26,922 nt of DNA, from NCBI GenBank assembly GCA_028527945.1, contig JAQQAK010000278.1, forward strand, positions 1 to 26,922, in the 5' to 3' direction. This document shows, piece by piece, positions 15,760 through 23,714 of this stretch (position 1 is the first letter of the stretch; every line of letters begins with the position of its first letter). The stretch comes from Spirochaetaceae bacterium (GTDB taxonomy: Bacteria; Spirochaetota; Spirochaetia; UBA9216). The notes under the pieces were generated by a model. It saw only the letters and a list, made by a program, of their open reading frames with translations, searched no databases and was not told the DNA's origin. The position numbers and the translations under genes were made by a program.

Positions 15760-16944
15760 ATGAAAGACAAAGCTGAATTACAGCAGATGATTGAAAAAGT
15801 TAAAGAAGATGTTATTGCCTGGAGGCGTCATTTTCATGCTAATCCTGAACTAAGTTTTAAAGAGTATGAGACTTCTAAATTTATTTATGAACAGCTTGAA
15901 TCCTTTGGCGGCTTTGAATTGTCCCGTCCAACAGAAACAAGTGTTATGGCTCGTCTTATTGGAAAAGAAGGTGGAAAGACCATAGCTTTAAGAGCTGATA
16001 TTGACGCGCTTGCAATGCCTGAAGAAAATGATGTTGAGTATGCTTCAAAGAATCCGGGAGTTATGCACTCCTGTGGGCATGATTGTCATGCCGCGGTTCT
16101 TTTAGGAGTCGCAAAAGTTTTTTCAACTATGAAAAATGAAATAAATGGAGAGATTCGTTTCTTTTTTCAACATGCTGAAGAGGTTCCGCCAGGAGGAGCT
16201 TCTCAAATGGTGGCTGCTGGTGTAATGGAAGGTGTTGATAATATTCTTGGTCTGCATGTTGGGCCTGCTGCTCCTTGCGGAATGATGAGTTTGACCCCTG
16301 GTCCAATAACCGCGGACGGAATGAATTGCAAGCTTAAGATTATTGGAAAGGGTGGGCATTCTTCTTCTCCTGAACAGACTATAGATCCTGTTTCTATCGG
16401 AGCTGAGGTCGTTCTTAATCTTCAGCATATAGTTTCTCGCTACACCGGAGCTATGGAAAAGGTCGTTTTTTCTACAACTAAATTTAAAACACCTGGAGAG
16501 GCTTATAATGTTATTCCTAGTTATGTAGAACTTGGAATGAATGCCAGAGGTGTATCAACTGATTTCAGAGAGAAAATACCAGCTTATGTTGAGCGTATTG
16601 TAAAAGGTATTACAGAAGCTCACGGCGCAACTTATGAAATAGAGTTTGAGTTTACATATCCAGCTGTTGTGAATGATCCTGATACAGTAGAAATTATCAC
16701 AAAGACTATGAAAGACGTTTATGGTGAAGAAAAGATTTTCTCAATGCCTCCAATGATGGGCGGAGAAGATTTTTCAGCTTTCAGTTCTATAGCTCCAGGA
16801 TGTTTTATGATGCTTGGTGTAGGTAACCCTGAAAAAGGCGCATGTTATATGAACCATCATCCAAAATTTGATGTGGATGAAGATGGGTTAACTGTGGGCG
16901 TAGGTTTTTTTGTTTATGGAGCATTGTCTTTGCTTGATAAATAA
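15760..16944 (+). CDS. M20 family amidohydrolase / aminoacylase (HipO/AbgB-like)
   Basis: 394 residues, no signal peptide, so cytoplasmic. Metal-site motifs are clear: LRADIDALAMPE (from 77), HSCGHDCHAA (C105, H107), HAEEVPPGGA (E140/E141), LGLHVG (H166), MGGEDFSAFSS (E336) and a late MNHHPKFDVDE (H366/H367). The dimerisation domain lies about 185-295 (GKGGHSSSPEQTIDPVSIGAE). Relatives remove acyl groups from hippurate, N-acetyl-amino acids or related amides. Its position after the ABC importer on the same strand suggests it hydrolyses the imported compound. Only AGAGAG serves as a ribosome binding site. The gene ends before a strong terminator. Confidence 0.93.
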   Translation: MKDKAELQQMIEKVKEDVIAWRRHFHANPELSFKEYETSKFIYEQLESFGGFELSRPTETSVMARLIGKEGGKTIALRADIDALAMPEENDVEYASKNPGVMHSCGHDCHAAVLLGVAKVFSTMKNEINGEIRFFFQHAEEVPPGGASQMVAAGVMEGVDNILGLHVGPAAPCGMMSLTPGPITADGMNCKLKIIGKGGHSSSPEQTIDPVSIGAEVVLNLQHIVSRYTGAMEKVVFSTTKFKTPGEAYNVIPSYVELGMNARGVSTDFREKIPAYVERIVKGITEAHGATYEIEFEFTYPAVVNDPDTVEIITKTMKDVYGEEKIFSMPPMMGGEDFSAFSSIAPGCFMMLGVGNPEKGACYMNHHPKFDVDEDGLTVGVGFFVYGALSLLDK

Positions 16945-16968
16945 ATTTATCTGCTACTTTTGGAAATT

Positions 16969-17001
16969 AAAGGGATTACAGTCTTGTGATCCCTTTTTTT
17001 T
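16969..17001 (+). terminator. Strong intrinsic terminator after the M20 hydrolase
   Basis: GGGATTACA pairs with TGTGATCCC (one G-U) around loop GTCT, extended by AAA/TTT, and a run of eight T follows. It ends the oligopeptide-hydrolase unit. A GTG inside this stem (16986) opens the frame of the next gene but is not its likely start. Confidence 0.92.
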
Positions 17002-17060
17002 ATGAGTTAATAAGGGTTATAATCAGCTTACTTCAATTTGTAACAACAAGGAGCTCCTCT

Positions 17061-17732
17061 TTGAATAAATTATCAAATCCATCGCAAATGCTTTCCGTTA
17101 GTATTTTGTTGACTATTAGTGGTGGTATATTTGATGCATATACCTATATTTTGAAAGGTCAAGTTTTTGCTAATGCTCAGACGAGTAATGTTGTTTTATT
17201 TGGAATTCATCTTGCTTATGGAGATCTTTCAGCTTTTCGATATCTTTTTCCCATTGCCGCTTTTGTTCTTGGAGGTTTTGTTTGCTCTGAAATTAAAAAA
17301 TGGTTTGAAGATCATATGAAATATAATTGGCAGGTAATTGTCCTTATTATAGAAGCTTTTTGTGTTTTTTGGGTCCCTTTTTTGCCAGATAAGGAAGCTT
17401 GGTATCCGGTCGTTACTTGTACAATATCTTTTATTACAGCTATTCAGTATAGTGCTTTTAGGGATCTCAAAGGTATGCCTTTTGCTACTACTATGTGCAC
17501 AGGGATGCTTCGTTCTTCAGCTGATGCTCTATACACTTTTTTAAGTTCAAAGGATAAAAAGTATTTGGAGAAAGGGCTTCTATATCTTGTTATTATTGGG
17601 GTGTTTGCTTTTGGGTGCTTTGTTGGGGTTCTGTTGATTCGTATTTTTTATGTATACACAGTATGGATTTGTGGCGGTATATTTATTGTTTGCATTATTC
17701 TTTTTGAACTTGTAAAAAAGACTACTACTTAA
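17061..17732 (+). CDS. DUF1275/YoaK-family membrane protein
   Basis: 223 residues from a TTG at 17061, chosen because AAGGAG lies seven bases upstream and because the longer frame from GTG 16986 begins inside the preceding terminator. The protein has about six membrane segments. It opens with LLTISGGIFDAYTYILKGQVFANAQTSNVVLFG, the typical DUF1275 signature (G-x-x-D-A ... F-x-N-x-Q-T-x-N), and later ITAIQYSAFRDLKGMPFATTMCTGMLRSSADAL. The family's function is unsettled; it is often listed as a small inner-membrane transporter-like protein. A TATAAT at 17018-17023 could serve a promoter of its own, though no -35 is evident. It may be co-regulated with the upstream operon by read-through. Confidence 0.9.
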   Translation: MNKLSNPSQMLSVSILLTISGGIFDAYTYILKGQVFANAQTSNVVLFGIHLAYGDLSAFRYLFPIAAFVLGGFVCSEIKKWFEDHMKYNWQVIVLIIEAFCVFWVPFLPDKEAWYPVVTCTISFITAIQYSAFRDLKGMPFATTMCTGMLRSSADALYTFLSSKDKKYLEKGLLYLVIIGVFAFGCFVGVLLIRIFYVYTVWICGGIFIVCIILFELVKKTTT

Positions 17733-17756
17733 GAGTGGGGGGCTTCTTTGTGAAGC

Positions 17757-17785
17757 AAAGCTGTTGAGATATTCTCAACAGCTTT
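17757..17785. terminator. Bidirectional 13-bp hairpin between convergent genes
   Basis: AAAGCTGTTGAGA and its exact complement flank a three-base loop. It lies 25 bases after the YoaK-like stop and 57 before the end of the convergent lipoprotein gene. The U-tract is weak on both strands. Further overlapping repeats follow (see findings). Confidence 0.65.
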
Positions 17786-17841
17786 GAAGTTTTGTATAGC
17801 CATGAAAAGGGGGAATCTTCAAAGCTATACTCTTGGAGTGT

Positions 17842-19188
17842 TTATTCTAAAGGTGTTTCAAGCTTAATTATGTATAGTTTGTTGCTGTCAACAACATCCG
17901 CACCAGGAAGAATCTTTTGAACAACTTCACCGTCTTTTACTGAGACCGCAAAATCGTCATCATTAAGAATTCCAAGTGTGTTATTGTCGATAATCCATAT
18001 GCCTTCCATTTTTTCGTGTGGGTAGTGATTTACCGCAGTTTTTACAACATCAACAACAAGTTCTTTTTTTACAGGAGTAATTCCTGCTGTTTCCAGTTCT
18101 TCCCATGAACACTGCTCAAGTGGTTTTTCATTAATGAGTAGACCTTCCTGGGAGTCAAAATCTCCTGATACATCGTATGCTCCATCAAGACTTATCTTGT
18201 AAATATGTTTTTGTGCCTCTTCTGCTCCAGAGAACTTTCCGTCTCTTTCAATTACAAGAAAATCTTTGTCAGTTATTGCACGGATTTCAGAGTTAGAAAG
18301 CCATTTAGTGTTTTGTCTGTAAAGGTACTGGTGTGTTTCTGCTGTTTCAATATTAAATGTAACAATTCTTGTAAGAGTAGGGTTTGTCACTTCTTTTTTT
18401 GATGGATTGTACAGAGTTGACTGCATTATACCAACAAGAGTTTTTTCGTCAGGAGTGATTGCCAGTCCTTCCATTCCTCGATTGGCTCTTCTTCTTTTAA
18501 AGACTGCAGGAAGTTTTCTCTCACCTGTCTCAACTCCCACAGGACTTATTCTTTCAAGTTCTACACCGTCAGCGTTGTAGTGCACAATATGAGGACCATA
18601 TTCGTCACTAATCCAGAACTCTCCATTTTTGAGAGCTACAATACCTTCTCCATCCAGGCCGTAATCATCATAATATAGAACATTCCCATCATTGTCATAT
18701 GGAATCTCGCCTGTTGTCCCTCTTCCTTCTGGATTAGGTCGTCCTGTTATTGGGTTTCCTGATGGATCTTTTAGGGTTATTTCTTTTTCCATACTGACAC
18801 TACCATTATCATTAACCTTAAAAAGTCCTATTCTTGGGGTATAGTCAGGAACTGGGAATTTTTTTCCTTTTCCGGCTTCTCCTGTGTATTTGGCATTTGG
18901 CCCTCTGTCTGTTAAGGCATAAAACATATTGTTATGATCCGGGCATGCTGTAGCTGAAGAGCCGAAGCCTCCGTTTCGTATTTCTGTACCATTCGGTAAT
19001 GTTACTAATACGTTATATGGTAAGGCTGAACCTTCTGCCGGAACTAAATCAGAAACATTTTTTGTCTCTTCGGTTGTGGTTGCTGAGTTTTCTTTTGAAT
19101 CTTCCGGTTTAGCCGTAGTTTCCTTTTGATTTGTTGCGCAGGACGCAAGTACAATTGCTCCGAGTAAAATAGGTATGAGCTTTTTCAT
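17842..19188 (-). CDS. Esterase-like/phytase-like lipoprotein (PF13449 type)
   Basis: 448 residues. GGAGG precedes the ATG. The signal sequence ends VLASC with C17 lipidated, followed by a Thr/Glu/Ser-rich spacer to about residue 45. The mature part looks like a beta propeller of the esterase-like/phytase-like family: NGGFGSSATACPDHNNMFYALTDRGPNA near its start, then GEGIVALKNGEFWISDEYGPHIVHYNADG, NRGMEGLAITPDEKTLVGIMQS, and IWIIDNNTLGILNDDDFAV near the end. It is probably anchored to a membrane on the periplasmic or outer side and may cleave phosphate or other esters; activity of the family is poorly settled. It is transcribed on the same strand as the arabinofuranosidase, 141 bases away. 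Confidence 0.85.
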   Translation of the reverse strand: MKKLIPILLGAIVLASCATNQKETTAKPEDSKENSATTTEETKNVSDLVPAEGSALPYNVLVTLPNGTEIRNGGFGSSATACPDHNNMFYALTDRGPNAKYTGEAGKGKKFPVPDYTPRIGLFKVNDNGSVSMEKEITLKDPSGNPITGRPNPEGRGTTGEIPYDNDGNVLYYDDYGLDGEGIVALKNGEFWISDEYGPHIVHYNADGVELERISPVGVETGERKLPAVFKRRRANRGMEGLAITPDEKTLVGIMQSTLYNPSKKEVTNPTLTRIVTFNIETAETHQYLYRQNTKWLSNSEIRAITDKDFLVIERDGKFSGAEEAQKHIYKISLDGAYDVSGDFDSQEGLLINEKPLEQCSWEELETAGITPVKKELVVDVVKTAVNHYPHEKMEGIWIIDNNTLGILNDDDFAVSVKDGEVVQKILPGADVVDSNKLYIIKLETPLE

Positions 19189-19329
19189 TTTTCCTCCAAA
19201 TTATTATTTAGACTTTATGAATCATATAGCTGAAATATTTGGATAAAGTTTAATTTTTATTAAAACTGTATAAAGAGGAAAAATTATAATTTATTCGCCG
19301 GGAAGGGCTAAAAAGTTGTTTTTTTAGAA

Positions 19330-20835
19330 TTAAGCAACTGGTAAAAGCTCAAGACTAATCATGTTCCATGATGCAGGAAGCATATATAATTCAGCTTTTC
19401 CATCTGATAATTTTACGTCTTTATAGTTTTTGGGATAAACAGGACTTTCTTTCAAGGTATTTATTGCATCAGGCTCCGCTGATAATAGGATATGTTTGGC
19501 TTCTGCTGATGTTTTAAATCCATTCAGGGAAATAACACATTTGGTGTTTTTTTCAAGTTCTTTATTGATGATGAAGATGTTTAAGTGTTTTTGATCTTTT
19601 GAAAGAACTGCTGCGCAGTCAATAACAGGGATGTTCTTGCCAGTCTTGCATGAATATTTATCACAATCAAGTTTAAGTTTCATTGCTGTTCCACGTCCAT
19701 TTTGTGATGTGTATAAAAACGGGTAATAGATTGTTTGGAGCCAGCTTTCACCTTTTGGAGTCGTCATTATTGGTGCTATCACATTTACAAGCTGAGCCAT
19801 GCAGGCAATTTTAATATTGTCAGAATTGTTAATTAATGTTGTTAGCATTCCTCCTACGACCAGAGCATCAGCAAAATCATAAATCTCTTCTTCAACTGGG
19901 CGCGGAAAGATCCATTTTTTTGGTATATCACAGTCTTTTTGAAAGTGGTACCATACGTTCCATTCATCAAAAGAAAGTTTAACATCATGATTTGATTTTC
20001 TGCGTTTTTTTTCTTCTGAACATATTGAAGCTACTTCTTTGATAAAGATATCCATATCATTGCTGTTTGCTAAAAATGAAGGCAGATCTCCATCATTATT
20101 TTGGTAGTATTGGTGAAGTGATAAATAGTCAATATATTCCCAACAATGTTTAAGAACTGTTCGTTCCCAGCTTCCAAATGTAGGCATGTTTCTGAATGAG
20201 CTTCCGCAAGCGACTAGTTCTATTTCCGGATCCATCCACTTCATCATTTTTGCAGTTTCACAGGCGAGTCGTCCGTATTCTTCAGCTGTTTTTGCGCAAA
20301 TTTGCCACGATCCGTCCATTTCATTACCAAGGCACCATAGTTTTATATTGTGAGGTTTTTCATATCCATGAGATCTGCGTAGATCGCTGTAATATGTTCC
20401 GCTCTCAACATTACAATATTCAAGAAGGTTTGACGCATCCTGGGCTCCTCTTGTTCCAAGGTTGACACCAATCATTGGTTCAATATTATTCCTTCTGCAA
20501 TAAGACACAAATTCATTTATACCAACAAGGTTTGGTTCTATCGCAAACCATGCAAGATCTCTTCTAACTGGACGTGATTCCTGTGGGCCTATTCCATCTT
20601 CCCAACGGTAGCCTGATAAAAAATTTCCTCCAGGGTATCTTATGTGTGAAAGCTTGAGAGGGCCTATATGCTTTTCTACATCTTTCCTAAAGCCGAAGCT
20701 GTCAGAAGAAGGGTGGTCAGGTTCGTATATTCCTGTGTAAACTGCTCTGCCCATATGTTCTATGAATGAACTATAAAGCCTTTCATCTATTTTTGATATT
20801 ATCTGTTCTCTGTCTATCGTTATTGTTGTTTTCAT
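19330..20835 (-). CDS. abfA: Alpha-L-arabinofuranosidase, GH51
   Basis: 501 residues, the usual GH51 length, with no signal peptide, so it acts in the cytoplasm on imported arabino-oligosaccharides. Motifs are in order: SSFIEHMGRAVYTGIYEP, RYPGGNFLSGYRWEDGIGP, the acid/base site LWCLGNEMDGSWQ (E172), HQYY near 241, and the nucleophile site LSFDEWNVWYH (E291). A C-terminal beta-sandwich follows (about 380-501). AGGA lies before the ATG. A promoter with TTGGTT and TAAAAT is visible about 50 bases upstream. No sugar transporter or arabinose pathway gene is nearby, so the substrate uptake route is elsewhere. Confidence 0.95.
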   Translation of the reverse strand: MKTTITIDREQIISKIDERLYSSFIEHMGRAVYTGIYEPDHPSSDSFGFRKDVEKHIGPLKLSHIRYPGGNFLSGYRWEDGIGPQESRPVRRDLAWFAIEPNLVGINEFVSYCRRNNIEPMIGVNLGTRGAQDASNLLEYCNVESGTYYSDLRRSHGYEKPHNIKLWCLGNEMDGSWQICAKTAEEYGRLACETAKMMKWMDPEIELVACGSSFRNMPTFGSWERTVLKHCWEYIDYLSLHQYYQNNDGDLPSFLANSNDMDIFIKEVASICSEEKKRRKSNHDVKLSFDEWNVWYHFQKDCDIPKKWIFPRPVEEEIYDFADALVVGGMLTTLINNSDNIKIACMAQLVNVIAPIMTTPKGESWLQTIYYPFLYTSQNGRGTAMKLKLDCDKYSCKTGKNIPVIDCAAVLSKDQKHLNIFIINKELEKNTKCVISLNGFKTSAEAKHILLSAEPDAINTLKESPVYPKNYKDVKLSDGKAELYMLPASWNMISLELLPVA

Positions 20836-20882
20836 GATTTTCCTGCTATAAATTATTTTCTTTTGTAGAATCTCTTTCGATA

Positions 20883-20911
20883 ATTTTACAATCTATTTAT
20901 GAAATAACCAA
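20883..20911 (-). promoter_or_regulatory. Likely promoter of abfA
   Basis: On the minus strand TTGGTT (20911-20906) is 17 bases from TAAAAT (20888-20883). The expected start near 20876 gives a leader of about 40 bases that includes the ribosome binding site. Confidence 0.5.
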
Positions 20912-21049
20912 CTATATCTTCATTTGCTGAATATGAAGTTGTAGGTTAGAAATTCCTTATTTTTTTTAGAGATATAAAGACTGTGGTGTTGGACTTCAAT
21001 AAGCTTAATAACTTTCAAAAATCGTATTTATATCATCGCATTTATAAAC

Positions 21050-21078
21050 TTGACAGCTATATTTTTATGTATTATATT
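21050..21078 (+). promoter_or_regulatory. Near-consensus sigma70 promoter of the SDR-TetR operon
   Basis: TTGACA (21050-21055), a 17-base spacer, then TATATT (21073-21078). The expected start near 21085 lies at the centre of the first operator-like palindrome. Confidence 0.85.
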
Positions 21079-21107
21079 GTACTTATAAGTCTAGACCAGT
21101 AAGTCTA
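21078..21107. promoter_or_regulatory. Two overlapping TetR-type operators
   Basis: TGTACTTATAAGTCTA (21078-21093) and TAGACCAGTAAGTCTA (21092-21107) are imperfect 16-bp palindromes. They share the right half TAAGTCTA and are centred 14 bp apart. They cover the end of the -10 box, the start point and the bases up to the ribosome binding site, as expected for autorepression by the TetR protein of the operon. Confidence 0.65.
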
Positions 21108-21123
21108 ATAGGAGGAAATTCTA

Positions 21124-22002
21124 ATGGACAAAAAGATTTGTATTGTAACCGGAGCAAATGCCGGTATAGGTAAACAGGCAGCCTGTCAGATTGCTAAAGA
21201 GGGTTATCATGTAATAATGGCCTGCCGCAATAAAGAACGAGGAAAGACCGCCCTTGATGAAATAAAAAAGGCCAACCCTTCCTCATCAATAGAATTGCAG
21301 ATAGTTGATCTTGGGCTTCGTGAGTCTGTTGTTAACTTTGTGAAAGAGTTTAACAGCAAATATGAACGACTTGATGTTCTTGTACACAATGCCGCAATAT
21401 TTAACGTCACCCAAAAAGTTCGAAAAGAAACTGCCGAGGGAATTGAAACCCTATGGGCAACAAACCACCTTGGCCCGGTGCTTATGACACAGTTACTGCA
21501 GAAAAATCTTGAAAAAAGTGATAACGGCAGGATTATTACCATTGCGTCAAAGGGGCTTCTTGCTAAACCACGTTTAAAGGTTAATCTTGATGATCCTGAG
21601 TTTTTGTCAAACCGCTTTAATGTTGTAAACGCTTATTATCAGTCAAAGCTTGCGCAAATTATATATACCCTCTGGCTTTCACAGAATTTTAAAGATACCA
21701 ATATTACAGCAAACTGCATCAGGGTAACGGCTGTGAAAATTGATATTTCAAGGCATCCGGATCTTTCAGCCTTTATGAAGTGGGTGTATTCAATAAAGGC
21801 AAAAAACTCAATAAGTCCTGAAGATATGGCAAAAATCTATACTGATCTTGCTGTATCTTCCAAGTATAACAATATTAGTGGGAAGTATTTTGATGAGCAC
21901 AGTGATATGGTTACTATGCCCAAATATTGTATTGATAAAGATAATATCAAAGCCGTTATGGAGTTAACCAAAAAGTATATTCCTGAAATAGGAGAAGTTT
22001 AA
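21124..22002 (+). CDS. Short-chain dehydrogenase/reductase (retinol-dehydrogenase-like)
   Basis: 292 residues, cytoplasmic. AGGAGG lies eight bases before the ATG. The Rossmann motif is VTGANAGIG (8-16). NRx-type MACRNKERG (32-40) suggests NADP(H) use. VHNAAIF (88-94) is the NAG-like motif, N114 the structural Asn, S142 and Y171-xxx-K175 (YYQSK) the catalytic residues. The sequence resembles the WWOX/retinol-dehydrogenase-like branch that acts on lipophilic carbonyls or alcohols. The stop TAA shares its last base with the ATG of the TetR gene, so both are translated together. Control by that regulator at the upstream operators is likely. The physiological substrate is unknown. Confidence 0.9.
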   Translation: MDKKICIVTGANAGIGKQAACQIAKEGYHVIMACRNKERGKTALDEIKKANPSSSIELQIVDLGLRESVVNFVKEFNSKYERLDVLVHNAAIFNVTQKVRKETAEGIETLWATNHLGPVLMTQLLQKNLEKSDNGRIITIASKGLLAKPRLKVNLDDPEFLSNRFNVVNAYYQSKLAQIIYTLWLSQNFKDTNITANCIRVTAVKIDISRHPDLSAFMKWVYSIKAKNSISPEDMAKIYTDLAVSSKYNNISGKYFDEHSDMVTMPKYCIDKDNIKAVMELTKKYIPEIGEV

Positions 22003-22607
22003 TGCCCAGACGAGAGATAGACGAGCAGCTTTTGATCAACTCGGCTCTTGAAGAATTTACCCTGAACAGTTTTGAGCAGGCTTCTGTTAACAAAATAATT
22101 GCTAATGCCAAAATTGCGAAGGGCTCTTTTTATTACAGATTTCCAAACAAATACTCGCTATATATCTATTTACTTAAGGAAGCAGATAAAAAAAAGTGGG
22201 AGTTTATAAATAATGAAATAAATCAGGATGATGCTTCTGGCAAAGATGATATATTCGCGCTCTTTATACGGCAGGCCGAAAGCGGAGTTCGTTTTGCGGC
22301 TGCTTACCCACAGTATTTCAAGCTTGGTAAAATGCTTTCAAAAGAAAAAGGTTCCCCTCTCTATAATCAGGTTTTAGGCGATCTGAAAATAACAGACGTA
22401 TCAGGCTTAAGCCGAATAATCGAAGAGGCCTACAGCACGGGAACCTTTGGCAGCGAATACTCTATTGAGTTCGTAAATAAGCTGCTTACATCAATGTTTT
22501 TCTCATTTGATGAAATATTTTTCAGAGATGAAGAATTTGAACTTGGAAAAGCAATGGCATATCTCCATGAATTCTCAAAATTTTTGATGCATGGTTTAAA
22601 AAAATAA
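22002..22607 (+). CDS. TetR/AcrR-family transcriptional regulator
   Basis: 201 residues. The N-terminal helix-turn-helix domain runs from about 8 to 55: EQLLINSALEEFTLNSFEQASVNKI, then IAKGSFYYRFPNKYSLYIYLL, where KGSFYYRFPNK is the recognition helix and following helix typical of TetR. The C-terminal all-helical domain should bind a ligand and form dimers. The start is fused to the SDR stop (TAATG). It probably represses its own operon through the paired sites at 21078-21107 and is released by a substrate or product of the SDR. This is inferred from gene order and operator placement. No clear terminator follows. Confidence 0.92.
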   Translation: MPRREIDEQLLINSALEEFTLNSFEQASVNKIIANAKIAKGSFYYRFPNKYSLYIYLLKEADKKKWEFINNEINQDDASGKDDIFALFIRQAESGVRFAAAYPQYFKLGKMLSKEKGSPLYNQVLGDLKITDVSGLSRIIEEAYSTGTFGSEYSIEFVNKLLTSMFFSFDEIFFRDEEFELGKAMAYLHEFSKFLMHGLKK

Positions 22608-23004
22608 AGAATATCAAGTACCATTTACTTCAAGCCCTCTCTGTAAAAAATAGGTTTTACATAAGAGCCCAGTCCCTTGTAGCGCTAAAAACGCTTTGAG
22701 TCTGAGCTTTCCGGCTTCATAAGCGCTGCTGTTGACGGGCAGTAATTATAGCACTTTAAATTCGTTATCAGAAATAATATTACTTATTGACAAAAAATAG
22801 GGTGCTGTTATAATTTTTTTGATACTGAAAATGAATAAGGACTTACGCTTGTGATCGATCCAATATTTTGTTAGTTGAATCAATAATTTTTAATATCGTT
22901 TAAGATCTCTCTTCTGATTGCCATGCACTGAATTTTATATATTCGTTGGTAGGGGAGTGTATTATTGACGTAAAAACGAAAGACTAATAAAACAAAGGAT
23001 AAAT
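22608..23004. other. Intergenic region with a strong promoter and a long leader
   Basis: About 400 bases without a coding frame. The first 180 bases show only weak stems (for example GTAAAA / TTTTAC near 22650). A near-consensus promoter lies at 22787-22814. The 180-base leader after it shows no recognised riboswitch. A second weak promoter (TTGACG, 17 bases, TAAAAC) may lie close to the gene. Confidence 0.55.
22787..22814 (+). promoter_or_regulatory. Consensus sigma70 promoter upstream of the CxC protein gene
   Basis: TTGACA (22787-22792), a 16-base spacer, then TATAAT (22809-22814): both hexamers are perfect. The expected start near 22821 gives a leader of about 184 bases before the ATG at 23005. 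Confidence 0.8.
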
Positions 23005-23559
23005 ATGTTTGAAATACGCGATTTACAGGAAAAAGTTCTTTTTAGCATAATAGAAGAATACAGCAATACCGAATTAGCCAAAAAAATAGTTTATGATGAA
23101 AACGATACCCATATGAATGATTGTGAATGGGTAAAATCAACAATGCAAAAATTGGAAGATAATTTCAATGAATCTCAGATTGAGATGATAAGAATGAAAT
23201 GTCAATGTGGGTATGGGATGGATGAAAAACTTAAATTATTGAACTTTCTGATTATGTCTTCATCAAGCCTTGAAGATTTTGCTGCAAAAAAAGAGGCAGA
23301 CGCGGCAGGACTTTATTTGGAGAATGGCGAACTATATTTAAAATTTGACAATTGCCCATGTCCAATGCTCCAGAAGGTAGATCAGTTAAAAACTGATACA
23401 TGGTGCAAGTGTACTATAGGCTATACTAAAACTCTATTTGAAAAAGCTTTTAAATGTGATGTTGATGTAATACTTTTAAAAAGTATTAAAACTGGAGACA
23501 CAGAATGTCTTCAAAAAGTTGATATCAAAAATTTTGATTGGAATAAAAGATTGCAGTAG
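23005..23559 (+). CDS. Cysteine-rich protein with three CxC motifs (DUF6144-like)
   Basis: 184 residues, no signal peptide or membrane segment. AAAGGA precedes the ATG. It has nine cysteines at 40, 66, 68, 117, 119, 134, 136, 151 and 168. Six of them form three CxC pairs in MKCQCGYGM, DNCPCPML and TWCKCTIGY. The C-terminal part (GYTKTLFEKAFKCDVDVILLKSIKTGDTECLQKVDI) resembles the ligand-binding end of V4R/DUF6144-type small-molecule or metal-binding proteins; I recall this likeness but cannot confirm it. A metal or iron-sulfur site, or redox sensing, is plausible. It is a single-gene unit with a strong distant promoter and a hairpin right after the stop. Function is unknown. Confidence 0.75.
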   Translation: MFEIRDLQEKVLFSIIEEYSNTELAKKIVYDENDTHMNDCEWVKSTMQKLEDNFNESQIEMIRMKCQCGYGMDEKLKLLNFLIMSSSSLEDFAAKKEADAAGLYLENGELYLKFDNCPCPMLQKVDQLKTDTWCKCTIGYTKTLFEKAFKCDVDVILLKSIKTGDTECLQKVDIKNFDWNKRLQ

Positions 23560-23561
23560 AG

Positions 23562-23594
23562 GCTCTTTTTTAAACTTCCTAAGTTTTAAAGAGC
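23562..23594 (+). terminator. Hairpin directly after the CxC protein gene
   Basis: GCTCTTT pairs with AAAGAGC and AAACTT with AAGTTT around loop CCT, with a small internal loop. It begins three bases after the stop. There is no T run after it, so it may be a weak terminator or an RNA-stabilising stem. Confidence 0.5.
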
Positions 23595-23618
23595 TTCAAT
23601 AAATTTATAAACTATTGT

Positions 23619-23656
23619 GCCTCTTGCAAAGCTTAACAAGTTTTGTAAGAGGCTTT
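23619..23656. terminator. Long hairpin between convergent genes, part of a possible repeat family
   Basis: A 16-bp stem (GCCTCTTGCAAAGCTT / AAGTTTTGTAAGAGGC, two G-U pairs) closes a three-base loop and is followed on the plus strand by TTTAAAATAAAATTTT. It separates the CxC gene from the convergent FG-GAP gene. The last bases of the window (CTCTTGCAAA at 26913-26922) match its left arm. Confidence 0.7.
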
Positions 23657-23714
23657 AAAATAAAATTTTATTGTTTATTTTTTTAAAGTACTATTAGTAC
23701 TGGAGCCTGAAATA

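Larger units (their letters stand above)
20836..21123. promoter_or_regulatory. Divergent intergenic region between abfA and the SDR gene
   Basis: It holds the minus-strand abfA promoter, an imperfect hairpin CTTCAT / ATGAAG around 20929-20957, and on the plus side the SDR-TetR promoter with two operator-like sites. No coding frame was seen. Confidence 0.6.

Noticed and set aside
16986..17060. GTG-initiated N-terminal extension of the YoaK-like protein
   Set aside because: The GTG lies in the stem of a strong terminator and has no ribosome binding site; the TTG at 17061 has AAGGAG at seven bases.
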